A DNA stretch of 14,591 nucleotides from Oxalobacteraceae bacterium UBA7693 (GTDB taxonomy: Bacteria; Pseudomonadota; Gammaproteobacteria; Burkholderiales; Burkholderiaceae_D), in NCBI GenBank assembly GCA_002482715.1, contig DLGN01000165.1:19402-33992 (forward strand). Direction: 5' to 3'. The position numbers and the translations under genes are program-made. Positions 1 to 8,421 of the stretch are shown here, in pieces; position 1 is the stretch's first letter; every line of letters begins with the position of its first letter. Below the pieces are notes generated by a model. That model saw only the letters and a list, made by a program, of their open reading frames with translations. It was not told the origin of the DNA and ran no database searches.

Positions 1-1256
1 AGCAAGATCAACATTGCAAAGGCGAATACGCCATCGCGTAAGATCGCATTAAAGCAGGCGGCAAACATCATCGCGACTGTCAACGCAGAAACCAACATCG
101 CTCGTTCCGTATGTTCTGAATTCACCATTTGATAAGCGACCCGCAACTGCGTAAGCCAGATCGTTAATAAAGCAAGCAAGCCACCAAGCCCTAGCTCAAA
201 CCAATACAGCAAATAATCATTATGCGGCGTGGTCATTTTTTCGCTAATCTGGCCTTGGGCTTTTTGCTGATACATCGGCAGCCAATTGCCGACACCATGT
301 CCAATCCAAGGACTCTGCGCTATCATCTGCCAAGTGTTCAGATATAACTCAAGCCGCATACCATCTTGTGTCGCTTGCTTGGTTTGTCCAAAATTACGAA
401 CTTGATGCACGGTACAAATGCCGCGATTGAGAACTATCTGTGCCCCGCTCATCTTGAAGTCTTCATGCATTTCTTTCGCCAGGCAAGTGACTGGTGCAGG
501 CAGTTGTGCAACATAGGAAATGCCAGCACCGCCAAGCAACAAAGTGCCAGCAAGCGCACCTAGCTGCCACCAGCGAAAACTAAAATTCCGAAAAATCAAT
601 AAGCCACACAAAAGTAAAAACAACAAGCTGGCAGTGCGCGATTTAGTGCATAAGACCAAGGCCGCGACTACATACGCAAAAGTCAGTGCGCGCCATAAAT
701 GTAAGTTCTTACGCAGACGCCATTCATGTAACATCCACGCGGCAGCAATCGCCATCAGCAAACCCAAAAGTATGGATTTATTTCCTTCGTAGACAACATA
801 ACTCTTGAAGAGTTTAATATCCGGCAAAACACCAATACTGTTCAGATAAAACAATGTTGCTGCAATCACCGCACCCAAAAAGAAATTACGTATTGCTTTT
901 TGCTGCCACTCACCACTCGCCAGACTCAGCATAGGGAACAAAAACCAATAGGTCTGATAATGCGAGAACGCTGCGGCAAATTCGCCAGCGGGATGTGGAT
1001 GTAAAGTGCTGATGACAATCGACAGTACACTCAAACACACAACAGGTAACAACAATGCCGATGACTGAATCCGCGCTAGTTTATTACGCCAATCTCCAGA
1101 CAAAGCCCAAGCCAATAGAAAGAAAATTAGGCCTGCATACATCAGTCCCACTTGGAAAAATAGTGTGAACGGCAGCAAAGCTAAAATCTGCGTTGGCAAT
1201 TGCTGACGCCAATCAGACTTTCCATCAAGTGATCCTAAGGTCTTGGAATTGCGCAT
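1..1256 (-). CDS. O-antigen ligase/polymerase family membrane protein (partial, C-terminus off the window)
   Basis: An open frame starts at ATG 1256-1254 and stays open for 418 codons to the left edge, so the C-terminus is missing. The protein is very hydrophobic, with about ten membrane segments. It has the layout of the O-antigen ligase/Wzy family (Wzy_C). A TKSRTA arginine motif lies at residues 205-209. A large periplasmic loop begins near residue 250 and contains RLELYLNTW (301-309), PWIGHGVGNW (316-325) and HNDYLLYWFELG (345-356). These are the positions of the conserved Arg and His of WaaL, Wzy and PglL proteins. Such enzymes move a polyprenyl-linked glycan to lipid A core (WaaL) or protein (PglL), or polymerise it (Wzy), at the periplasmic face; sequence alone does not say which. 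The start lies one base after the dnaE stop (TAA-t-ATG), so the two genes are probably co-transcribed and translationally coupled. Family assignment is confident, substrate is not. Confidence 0.88.
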   Translation of the reverse strand, partial: MRNSKTLGSLDGKSDWRQQLPTQILALLPFTLFFQVGLMYAGLIFFLLAWALSGDWRNKLARIQSSALLLPVVCLSVLSIVISTLHPHPAGEFAAAFSHYQTYWFLFPMLSLASGEWQQKAIRNFFLGAVIAATLFYLNSIGVLPDIKLFKSYVVYEGNKSILLGLLMAIAAAWMLHEWRLRKNLHLWRALTFAYVVAALVLCTKSRTASLLFLLLCGLLIFRNFSFRWWQLGALAGTLLLGGAGISYVAQLPAPVTCLAKEMHEDFKMSGAQIVLNRGICTVHQVRNFGQTKQATQDGMRLELYLNTWQMIAQSPWIGHGVGNWLPMYQQKAQGQISEKMTTPHNDYLLYWFELGLGGLLALLTIWLTQLRVAYQMVNSEHTERAMLVSALTVAMMFAACFNAILRDGVFAFAMLIL

Positions 1257-1257
1257 A

Positions 1258-4200
1258 TTAGTTGTACTCAACTTTCACATTAGAGGCATGCAACCAATCA
1301 CCGAGTTTTTTGCGCAATTGATCGTCAGGATTCACACGCCAACTATCCGATAAATACAACTCAGCAGCAGCGGTCTGATTCGCATAATCAATCAACACCG
1401 GACAACCTTCACTATTCAAATGTGCCTGTAAAATCTCGGCAAGTTTTTTGGTATCAGCGCTTGCATCTAGTTTGATCCGCAAGCCTTGCGAAAATTGTAC
1501 GCGCGCCCGACCGATGTCCATCACGCGTTCTGCTGTGATACGCAAACCGCCGTTAAACCTATCTTCAGACACTTTACCCATCACTGCGAGGAATTCATCT
1601 TCTTTAAAAATGCCCTTGAATTCCTCCGCTAATTCGCCATACACCGTGACTTCGACGACTGCCGTGCCATCATCTAAAGTGACGATCAGCAAACGGCCAC
1701 GCTGCGTCATTTGCGTGCGTAATCCAGCGATCACGCCACCGATCAAACGCAAGTCGCGCGATGGTTCAACTTTAGCCAAGGTCGTCTTGATAAACTGACG
1801 CACTTCCGGTGCATAGGCGTCGAATAAATGTCCAGACAAATAGAAACCAAGTGCTTGCTTCTCTTCCAGCAAGCGCTGTCTATCCGACCAATGTTCGGCC
1901 TTCACATATTCCGGTGGCGGGATCATGTCATCGTCGTCACCAAATAAGCTGACTTGATTCGCTGACGCTTCTGCTTGCTCGGCGACTTCCAAAGCGAAGT
2001 CAACAGTTGCCAATAACACCGCGCGGTCTTGTTTCAAACAATCCATTGCGCCAGCACGTATCAAAGATTCAATCGTACGGCGATTAACCTGGCGTTTATC
2101 GACGCGTTTACAGAAATCAAAAATATCGGTGAACGGGCCACCATTTTTACGCGCAGTGACGATGCTTTCAATCGCATTTTGGCCAGAGCCTTTGACTGCA
2201 CCTAAGCCGTAACGAATTTGCGTCGCCTTCTTACCAGCCTCACCCACTGGCATAAAGCGATAGTCAGATTGATTGATATCGGGCGCTAGCATTTTCAGCT
2301 TGCAGATATCAATCGCATCTTCGACCAAGATTTTTACCTTATCGGTATCATCCATCGCGAGCGACATATTCGCTGCCATAAACGCAGCAGGATGATGCGC
2401 TTTCAGATATGCAGTGTGATACGACAATAGAGCATACGCGGCAGCATGCGATTTATTAAAGCCATAGCCCGCGAATTTTTCCATCAAGTCGAAAATCTCA
2501 TCGGCTTTTTCTTGTGGCAAGCCATCTTTCGCGGCACCGTCGCGGAAAATCTGGCGATGCTCTGCCATCTCTTCGGCTTTCTTTTTACCCATAGCACGTC
2601 GCAACAAATCCGCACCGCCAAGTGAGTAACCACCAACCACCTGCGCCATCTGCATAACCTGTTCCTGATACACCATAATGCCGTAGGTTTCGGACAAAAT
2701 ACCTTCGGTACGTGGGTCAGGATAATCAAACTTTTCGCCGTGCTTACGCTTACAGAAATCAGGAATCAAATCCATAGGACCCGGACGATACAAAGCCACC
2801 AACGCAATAATGTCTTCAAAGCGATCGGGACGCGCGTCTTTCAACATGCCCTGCATGCCGCGGCTTTCTAGCTGGAAAACAGCGACAGTTTTCGCTTTGG
2901 TTAACAGTTCATAAGAAGCTCTATCATCCAGCGGCAATTTGGATAAATCAAAATTCTCCATCGCTGGATCCAGCATTTTTATATAACGTACTGCGCGATC
3001 AAGAATTGTTAATGTGGTCAAACCCAAAAAGTCGAACTTCACCAGACCAACGGCTTCAACGTCATCTTTATCGTATTGCGAGACCACACCGGAATCGCCA
3101 CCCTGCGTGTAGAGCGGACAAAAATCTGTCAACTTACCCGGCGCAATCAAAACACCACCAGCGTGCATACCTATGTTACGGGTAATGCCTTCGACTTGTT
3201 GCGCTAAATCGAGCAGGGTTTTAACTTCTTCTTCGTTTTCTTGGCGCTCCGCTAGCAAAGGTTCTTCCACAATCGCTTCTGCAATCGTGACTTGCTTACC
3301 CGGTTTAAACGGAATTAATTTCGATACGCCATCGCAAAACATATAGCCAAAATCAAGCACACGCCCGACGTCACGAATCGCGCCCTTGGCCGCCATGGTT
3401 CCGAAGGTAGCAATCTGTGACACCGCTTCTTTACCGTAGCGATCTTTCACGTATTGAATCACGCGGTCGCGACCTTCCTGACAGAAATCAATATCAAAGT
3501 CGGGCATGGAAACACGTTCTGGATTCAAGAAGCGCTCGAACAGCAAATTGTATTGGAGCGGATCGAGATCAGTAATCAAGAGAGCGTAAGCAACCAAAGA
3601 GCCTGCGCCTGAACCACGACCCGGACCAACTGGCACGCCATTATTTTTTGCCCATTGGATAAAGTCCGCAACGATCAGGAAGTAACCGGGGAAACCCATT
3701 TTAATAATGGTGTCGGTTTCAAACTTCAAACGGGCTTCGTAACGCTCGCGGTTTTGCTCTCGCTTTTCTGGATTTGGGAAAAGATTTTCTAATCGGAATT
3801 CCAAACCGCGCTTTGCTTCGAACACCAAAAAGTCATTAATCGTCATGCCTTCTGGCGTTGGAAAATCTGGCAACTTCGGCTTGCCGAGTTCTAACTTCAG
3901 ATTACACCGTTTGGCGATTTCCACCGAGTTCGCCAGCGCGCCAGGGATGTCAGCAAACAAAGCCAACATTTCTTCGCGCGATTTAAAGCATTGCTGATCA
4001 TTGAATTTACGCGCACGCCTGCCGTTCGCCAACATTTCGCCTTCGGCGATACAAGTACGCGCTTCATGCGCGGTGAAATCGTCTTTGCTTAAAAACTGAA
4101 TAGGATGCGTGGCAACCACAGGCAAGCTCAAACGCTGCGCTAGCTTTACCGCTTGCTTGACGTGCGGCTCCATATTTGGCTCACCGGCTCTTTGGATTTC

Positions 4201-4788
4201 GATATAAAAGTAATTTGGGAAAATACTCGCCCAACGCTGGGCATTGCGTTCTGCCAATTCAAAATTACCGTTATCGATGGCAATACCAACATCACCAAAA
4301 TGCGCACCAGAAAGCGCTATCAAACCTTGTTCGCTGTCGTTTTCAAACAGTTCTTGCAGCCATTCGAATTTAATTTCGGCGCGACCACGATGTTGATTTT
4401 CCAGCCAGGCGCGTGCCAGCAATTCACACAGACGTAAATAACCATGACGTGATTTCACCAACAATAATAGCCGTGAAGGCTTATCTCTATCATTGTCGTT
4501 CGTGATCCACACATCGCAACCAGCGACTGGTTTGATACCTTTGCCACGGGTTGCTTTATAAAATTTAACTAAACCAAATAAATTGCCCAGATCGGTCAAG
4601 GCGAGCGCAGCTTGCTTGTCTTTCACTGCAGCTTTAACCACATCATCTATACGCACCAAGCCATCGACGATGGAATATTCAGAGTGCATACGTAAATGCA
4701 CGAAGTGGGGATAAGCGGAAGCAACGCGATCGACGTGTGCAGAGGAATTGGATGACATGGGGGAAGCGAGAGCGAGTTCTGTATTCAT
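1258..4788 (-). CDS. dnaE: DNA polymerase III subunit alpha
   Basis: Replicative polymerase subunit that extends DNA in the Pol III holoenzyme. At 1176 residues it is full length (E. coli DnaE is 1160). The PHP domain opens with HLRMHSEYSIVDG (31-43). The palm has PGRGSGAGSLVAY (389-401) and MPDFDIDF (428-435), whose Asp432 and Asp434 match the E. coli catalytic pair. The third catalytic Asp lies in KFDFLGL (Asp586). The helix-hairpin-helix part follows, then a clamp-binding motif QVSLF (945-949) and an OB fold near 1020-1100. The N-terminus is about 20 residues longer than in E. coli. The chosen ATG has only a weak GCGAG before it; the alternative Met11 (4758) has no better ribosome site, so the start is uncertain. 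A TAAAAT-like -10 box just upstream would give an almost leaderless message. The ligase-like gene follows directly. Identification is certain. Confidence 0.98.
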   Translation of the reverse strand: MNTELALASPMSSNSSAHVDRVASAYPHFVHLRMHSEYSIVDGLVRIDDVVKAAVKDKQAALALTDLGNLFGLVKFYKATRGKGIKPVAGCDVWITNDNDRDKPSRLLLLVKSRHGYLRLCELLARAWLENQHRGRAEIKFEWLQELFENDSEQGLIALSGAHFGDVGIAIDNGNFELAERNAQRWASIFPNYFYIEIQRAGEPNMEPHVKQAVKLAQRLSLPVVATHPIQFLSKDDFTAHEARTCIAEGEMLANGRRARKFNDQQCFKSREEMLALFADIPGALANSVEIAKRCNLKLELGKPKLPDFPTPEGMTINDFLVFEAKRGLEFRLENLFPNPEKREQNRERYEARLKFETDTIIKMGFPGYFLIVADFIQWAKNNGVPVGPGRGSGAGSLVAYALLITDLDPLQYNLLFERFLNPERVSMPDFDIDFCQEGRDRVIQYVKDRYGKEAVSQIATFGTMAAKGAIRDVGRVLDFGYMFCDGVSKLIPFKPGKQVTIAEAIVEEPLLAERQENEEEVKTLLDLAQQVEGITRNIGMHAGGVLIAPGKLTDFCPLYTQGGDSGVVSQYDKDDVEAVGLVKFDFLGLTTLTILDRAVRYIKMLDPAMENFDLSKLPLDDRASYELLTKAKTVAVFQLESRGMQGMLKDARPDRFEDIIALVALYRPGPMDLIPDFCKRKHGEKFDYPDPRTEGILSETYGIMVYQEQVMQMAQVVGGYSLGGADLLRRAMGKKKAEEMAEHRQIFRDGAAKDGLPQEKADEIFDLMEKFAGYGFNKSHAAAYALLSYHTAYLKAHHPAAFMAANMSLAMDDTDKVKILVEDAIDICKLKMLAPDINQSDYRFMPVGEAGKKATQIRYGLGAVKGSGQNAIESIVTARKNGGPFTDIFDFCKRVDKRQVNRRTIESLIRAGAMDCLKQDRAVLLATVDFALEVAEQAEASANQVSLFGDDDDMIPPPEYVKAEHWSDRQRLLEEKQALGFYLSGHLFDAYAPEVRQFIKTTLAKVEPSRDLRLIGGVIAGLRTQMTQRGRLLIVTLDDGTAVVEVTVYGELAEEFKGIFKEDEFLAVMGKVSEDRFNGGLRITAERVMDIGRARVQFSQGLRIKLDASADTKKLAEILQAHLNSEGCPVLIDYANQTAAAELYLSDSWRVNPDDQLRKKLGDWLHASNVKVEYN

Positions 4789-4910
4789 CTCGCTATTTTA
4801 CCGTGTTGCAGCTTGCTTGGAAGACAAACCTAACTAGCTTGAGCCATGTAAGACCAAAGCGGATTGATCAGATTGCCCTCAATCACACGCGGTTAAGCGC
4901 AAAATCGCAA

Positions 4911-4988
4911 GAAGACAGGTTATGTCAGGACTTAAAGAGAGGTAAAACCAGCAAGGTCACGTCTGTTTTGCTTAAGTCCGCTGTCTTC
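4911..4988. repeat. Imperfect long hairpin between dnaE and the flavoprotein gene
   Basis: Two nested inverted arms are visible. The outer pair is GAAGACAG (4911-4918) with CTGTCTTC (4981-4988), 8 of 8. The inner pair is GGACTTAA (4928-4935) with TTAAGTCC (4972-4979), 8 of 8. They are separated by an asymmetric internal loop and close a 36-base loop. The element is downstream of the flavoprotein stop (5030) and upstream of dnaE, both minus strand. It could act as a transcript 3' end, or be an unrelated structured element. The T-run after the minus-strand stem is poor (TTCTTGCGATTTT), so a terminator call is weak. The rest of the 4789-5029 gap shows no gene. Confidence 0.4.
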
Positions 4989-5029
4989 ACCTTGCTAAAT
5001 GATGCTTAATCGTGTTGCATATTTCTCAT

Positions 5030-6487
5030 TCAATCAAAATACAAGCGTTCTGTATTAAAAAAAACCCGATCTTCTTCATCCTCGTTAGCAATTTCCAAAT
5101 ACCCTAGCTCAATCAACTCTTGCAAGCCAAGCAATACTTTTTGCTCAGGCAAATGTAAATGTCTCTGGGCGAATCCGGCAATTACGTCTTTCAGTGGCTT
5201 TCCTAACTCACATAACAACCACAAATCTTGCAACTCATTGGCTTTCAGATGGGTTGGGTTAGGTGCCAGCTTTTGTTCAAAGTAATGCGTTGCAAACACC
5301 GTTGCTTCTTTTGATATTGCGATCACCGCGCGACGGCGTGCCCAGAATGTCGCTAAAGGCCAACGCGTTTCACGTTGATAATACTGCCACTGTGTTTGCA
5401 AAAATTGTTTGAAGTCTTGCTGAATCGCATTTGCGTAGGTCGTCAGTAAATCGCCGCTGGAGAAAAGTTGATCAACCGCGATAAATGCACCATGTATGCC
5501 ACTCGCTAAAGCACGCGGTATGCCAGACGACGAAATCGGATCGTAAGATGCAACCGCATCACCGACGGCAACCCAGTCTTTACCACCCGCTTCTTGTAAA
5601 TAGGATGAGAAGCAAGGGAATGAACGCGGTTTATCAGGGAACACCAATTCCTCGGCTAATTTACTCATAAATGGCATCGCGCTCAATAATGCATTCCAGA
5701 CTTCGGGCTTACAAACTTGAATTTTGTGCGCAATGTCAGGATCCGTCATCAAAGTCACAGAGACGCGATTATCGGGCATCGGTGACAAATGCCACCAACC
5801 ATATTCACATGCTTCGACCTGACTCTCAATCACGCGGCTATTCGCATCTGGGAGAGTTCCAATACAAGTCACACCAATCAGCCTATCATGCACCGTCAGC
5901 GCGAGGTTCAAGTTGGTACGCATCACGCCGCGCCGACCAGAAGCATCGATAATGTATTTGCAGAAAATCGTTTGCATTTCCTGTTGATGAGATTTCACCG
6001 TGACACACCAACCACCACTCGCCTGACGCTCACAAGTAATAACCTGTGTATTACAAACTAATCTGCCTCCGCGCTTGACGAAAGTATTCGCCAATAAACG
6101 TTCAAAACTTAAACGATCTAAATTCCAGCCAGTTCCATGCGGCGTGAACATATAGCCTAAACGACGCTGCTGTTCGTTGCCCCAAGTAACCTGACTCGAG
6201 AAGGGCGTCAAATTCTGCCCTTGAGAAAAAGCTTGCCAAACATCCAGATATTCCAAAGTTGAGCGCACTCCAGATGACAGCGACTCGCCATATTTGAGTT
6301 CAGCATAATCATCACGCTCTATCATCATGACATCGATATCACCACGCTTGAGCAGCGCAATGCCAGCCGCACTGCCTGAAGGGCCACCGCCCAAAATCAG
6401 AACATCAGGAAACTGAGTCTTAACTGATTTCAGATCGCGATCAATGTGCGTCGTACTCTGAACGTCCATAAATTTGCTTGTTACCAA
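5030..6487 (-). CDS. LodB/QhpG-like FAD-dependent monooxygenase with C-terminal winged-helix-like tail
   Basis: The FAD-binding Rossmann motif GGGPSG is at residues 33-38, with the ribose-binding acid in MMIERDD (Glu57). GTGWNLDRLSFE (118-129), GWWHLSPMPDNR (230-241) and the FAD motif GDAVASYDPISSSGI (309-323) follow. The GWW..PMPD and DPISSSGI signatures fit the group holding LodB, GoxB and QhpG. Those flavoproteins hydroxylate Trp in partner proteins during quinone cofactor maturation. The WxWxIP motif of free-Trp halogenases is absent. Residues about 415-467 are predicted helical with a winged-helix pattern (LWLLCELGKPLKDVIAGF...LIELGYLEI), superficially like PqqD/RRE domains; this is inference. 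The longest frame starts at TTG (6487); ATG 6469 (residue 7) is more likely, still ahead of the Rossmann fold. An exact sigma-54 promoter lies at 6559-6574. The substrate is unknown, and pipelines may call it a Trp 7-halogenase or NAD(P)/FAD oxidoreductase. Confidence 0.85.
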   Translation of the reverse strand: MVTSKFMDVQSTTHIDRDLKSVKTQFPDVLILGGGPSGSAAGIALLKRGDIDVMMIERDDYAELKYGESLSSGVRSTLEYLDVWQAFSQGQNLTPFSSQVTWGNEQQRRLGYMFTPHGTGWNLDRLSFERLLANTFVKRGGRLVCNTQVITCERQASGGWCVTVKSHQQEMQTIFCKYIIDASGRRGVMRTNLNLALTVHDRLIGVTCIGTLPDANSRVIESQVEACEYGWWHLSPMPDNRVSVTLMTDPDIAHKIQVCKPEVWNALLSAMPFMSKLAEELVFPDKPRSFPCFSSYLQEAGGKDWVAVGDAVASYDPISSSGIPRALASGIHGAFIAVDQLFSSGDLLTTYANAIQQDFKQFLQTQWQYYQRETRWPLATFWARRRAVIAISKEATVFATHYFEQKLAPNPTHLKANELQDLWLLCELGKPLKDVIAGFAQRHLHLPEQKVLLGLQELIELGYLEIANEDEEDRVFFNTERLYFD

Positions 6488-6558
6488 AGTGATTTAGTCA
6501 ATATCGCCCAAATGTTAATTGAGCACTCAACATGGCTTTCCATGTATCAATAGCTTTG

Positions 6559-6574
6559 AGCAAATCACGTGCCA
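6559..6574 (-). promoter_or_regulatory. Sigma-54 promoter (-24/-12) of the flavoprotein gene
   Basis: The minus strand reads TGGCACGTGATTTGCT. This matches every defined base of the sigma-54 consensus TGGCAC-N5-TTGCW, with GG and GC separated by exactly ten bases. Transcription would begin near 6548, giving a leader of about 80 bases to ATG 6469. Sigma-54 promoters need an AAA+ activator, and the divergent gene at 6841 encodes one. Upstream sequence up to 6840 leaves room for its binding sites at the usual 100-200 base distance. Confidence 0.85.
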
Positions 6575-6767
6575 GCTTTTTATTACACAACAATCTGTCG
6601 TTTTTTACAGGAAAGACATGAAATAAACTTATGATGCCGCTAGAATGCTGATACATATATGAAACAGCATTCATCTTAATAAAATTAAAGCTACGAAATT
6701 TAAAATTACTGGTGTGAAAAATACCATTTTTGATGCTATTTTCCGGAAATCGAAGCGCAGTTCTCAC

Positions 6768-6793
6768 TACATGTAAAATTCTTTTTACACGTA
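6768..6793. promoter_or_regulatory. Inverted repeat, candidate activator-binding site
   Basis: TACATGTAAAA (6768-6778) and TTTTACACGTA (6783-6793) are reverse complements at 10 of 11 positions around a 4-base spacer. The dyad is centred about 206 bases upstream of the -24 box at 6574 and about 60 bases before the activator ATG. That position suits an upstream activating site for the flavoprotein promoter and also autoregulation of the activator. Binding by the adjacent activator is inference. Confidence 0.45.
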
Positions 6794-6840
6794 AATGAAG
6801 ATTTTGCTAAACCAATTAACCGCTTTTTACGTTATCTCCA

Positions 6841-8400
6841 ATGTCTAACGCTGATTACACCATCACCTCGCCACTGGCCTTTACCACGGCCAATAGTCGT
6901 CCTTTACTCAGCCTGACGATTGCTTGGCATCCAGATCCCGCCAGAATTGGCGAGCAATTCATCGGCAATACTGAAGCAGAAGTGATAGAGCTGAGTCGCT
7001 TCTCTCCGGTGTTTCGCCCTATGCATGGTGATGCTCTGCCGATTGGTCACGGTGGCGTCTCTCGCGATCCTTTACGCATCGTGCGTGACAACAGCGATGG
7101 AATCACCATCTGCCCACCGAATAGTCGAATGGTTGTGGAAGTGAACGGTGAAGAAATCAAAACGCCTAGCTATCTTAGTCCCGAACAAGTTGACACTGGC
7201 ATCATCATCACGCTAGGTCGCGCTGTTTTTATCTGCCTGCACTGGATGCGTTGCCTACCAAAACATAATCCTGTTGATGGTTTTATCGGGATAGGCAGTA
7301 GCGCGATCTTGACCAGAGATTTAATTCGTTTAGCGGCAACTAACGACAACACCGTTCTGCTGCTAGGTGAAACAGGTACCGGTAAAGAAGTCGCAGCACA
7401 GGCAATTCATAATTTAAGCAAACGAGCAGCCGCAAAAATGGTCTCGGTTAACATGGCGGCACTGAACGAGTCTTTGGCTGCTGCGGATTTATTTGGCGCC
7501 AACAAAGGCGCCTATACAGGTGCGCAAAGCAGTCGTGATGGATACTTTAGTGAAGCACAAAATTCGACCCTCTTTTTAGACGAGATCGGCAATACACCAC
7601 CACCAGTACAGCCTATGCTGTTGCGCGTCTTAGAAAACGGTGAGTATCGTCCTTTAGGTGCGACCCGTGATGCGCGCTCTACCGCAAGGCTCATCACCGC
7701 AACCGATCAAGATTTATATCACACCAATTTCAACCATGCCTTAGTGCGTCGTTTAGAAAGTTTTATTATCCGCATTCCACCACTACGCAGTCGACGTGAA
7801 GACATCGGTCTGTTAATCAACCACCTATCGAAGCGCGCAGATTTTGCACAAGTAAATCTGGGATTAATTCCACCTGGTTTGATCAGCGATATGCTTAATT
7901 TTGATTGGCCTGGCAATATACGCCAACTCAGCAATGTCTTAAAACGCGCCTTACTTTCTTTACAGATGGGTGAATACCCACATCTGTCGAATATGGTGGA
8001 GAGCCCGAAGAATACGCCACCCGCCAGCGCAGAGTTACGTAAAGCACAGAGCAATGTCACAGCCCCAGTGGTAATAGCACCGCCAGCAACATCCACTGAG
8101 AGCAGTCATATTGAACGTAAAAAATTACGCGATTTAACAGAGCAAGATGTGGTTGACGCCATGCATAGACACGGTTGGACTATTCAATATGCTGCTGACG
8201 ACTTAGGAATTTCACGTCCATCGATGTACAAATTGATCGAAGCAAATTCACAGATTCGCCGGGTTGAACAAATTCCTGCGGAAGAGATTCGAGAATATCT
8301 GACAGCAGCAAACAATCATGTCGAACAGTGTGCTGCGCAATTGAAAACACCCAGCGAAGCATTACGCCGACATTTAAAAGGCTTGGGCTGGATTGATTAA
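6841..8400 (+). CDS. Sigma-54-dependent transcriptional activator with FHA-like N-terminus and two C-terminal HTH motifs
   Basis: An enhancer-binding protein that would remodel sigma-54 RNA polymerase by ATP hydrolysis. Residues about 20-135 resemble a diverged FHA domain (PIGHGGVSRDPLRIV at 67-81, then VVEVNGEEI at 98-106), a fold that binds phosphothreonine. There is no response-regulator receiver domain. The AAA+ core has Walker A GETGTGKE (176-183), the sigma-54 contact loop GAYTGA (223-228, the tolerated Tyr form of GAFTGA), Walker B TLFLDEIG (243-250) and sensor II WPGNIRQL (356-363). A linker of about 60 residues leads to a Fis-type HTH (436-470, AADDLGISRPSMYKLIE). A second Fis-like HTH follows (480-516, AAQLKTPSEALRRHLKGLG), which is unusual. 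The gene is divergent from the flavoprotein and convergent with the kinase. Being FHA-type, it is probably controlled by Ser/Thr kinase output. No clear ribosome site precedes the ATG. The FHA assignment is the least certain part. Confidence 0.92.
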   Translation: MSNADYTITSPLAFTTANSRPLLSLTIAWHPDPARIGEQFIGNTEAEVIELSRFSPVFRPMHGDALPIGHGGVSRDPLRIVRDNSDGITICPPNSRMVVEVNGEEIKTPSYLSPEQVDTGIIITLGRAVFICLHWMRCLPKHNPVDGFIGIGSSAILTRDLIRLAATNDNTVLLLGETGTGKEVAAQAIHNLSKRAAAKMVSVNMAALNESLAAADLFGANKGAYTGAQSSRDGYFSEAQNSTLFLDEIGNTPPPVQPMLLRVLENGEYRPLGATRDARSTARLITATDQDLYHTNFNHALVRRLESFIIRIPPLRSRREDIGLLINHLSKRADFAQVNLGLIPPGLISDMLNFDWPGNIRQLSNVLKRALLSLQMGEYPHLSNMVESPKNTPPASAELRKAQSNVTAPVVIAPPATSTESSHIERKKLRDLTEQDVVDAMHRHGWTIQYAADDLGISRPSMYKLIEANSQIRRVEQIPAEEIREYLTAANNHVEQCAAQLKTPSEALRRHLKGLGWID

Positions 8401-8421
8401 CAGCAGGGAAAAGTAAGAAAA

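Larger units (their letters stand above)
6488..6840. promoter_or_regulatory. Divergent regulatory region between flavoprotein and sigma-54 activator genes
   Basis: This 353-base, AT-rich stretch separates two divergent genes. It holds the sigma-54 promoter at 6559-6574 (reading left) and an 11-base inverted repeat at 6768-6793. The word TTTTTAC recurs at 6601-6608, 6782-6788 and 6824-6830. A GTG-initiated minus-strand frame (6767-6498) crosses it, but it overlaps the promoter and has no ribosome site, so I do not call it a gene. No clear sigma-70 promoter or ribosome site is seen for the plus-strand activator. Confidence 0.6.

Noticed and set aside
4737..5009. 90-codon plus-strand frame spanning the dnaE start and the following gap
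   Set aside because: It is antisense to dnaE at its start, has no ribosome site, resembles no family and ends with no downstream partner; the gap is better explained as promoter and hairpin sequence.
5030..6487. Annotation as a tryptophan 7-halogenase
   Set aside because: The overall fold is related, but the WxWxIP halogenase motif is absent and the GWW..PMPD and DPISSSGI signatures fit LodB/QhpG-type flavoproteins better.
6498..6767. 89-codon GTG-initiated minus-strand frame just upstream of the flavoprotein, attractive as a RiPP precursor gene
   Set aside because: It overlaps the exact sigma-54 promoter at 6559-6574 and the likely transcript start near 6548, so most of it would not be transcribed from that promoter. 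It has no ribosome site at GTG 6767 or at the internal ATGs (6674, 6656), and its AT-rich composition fits a regulatory region. Conservation of the protein in relatives would reopen this.
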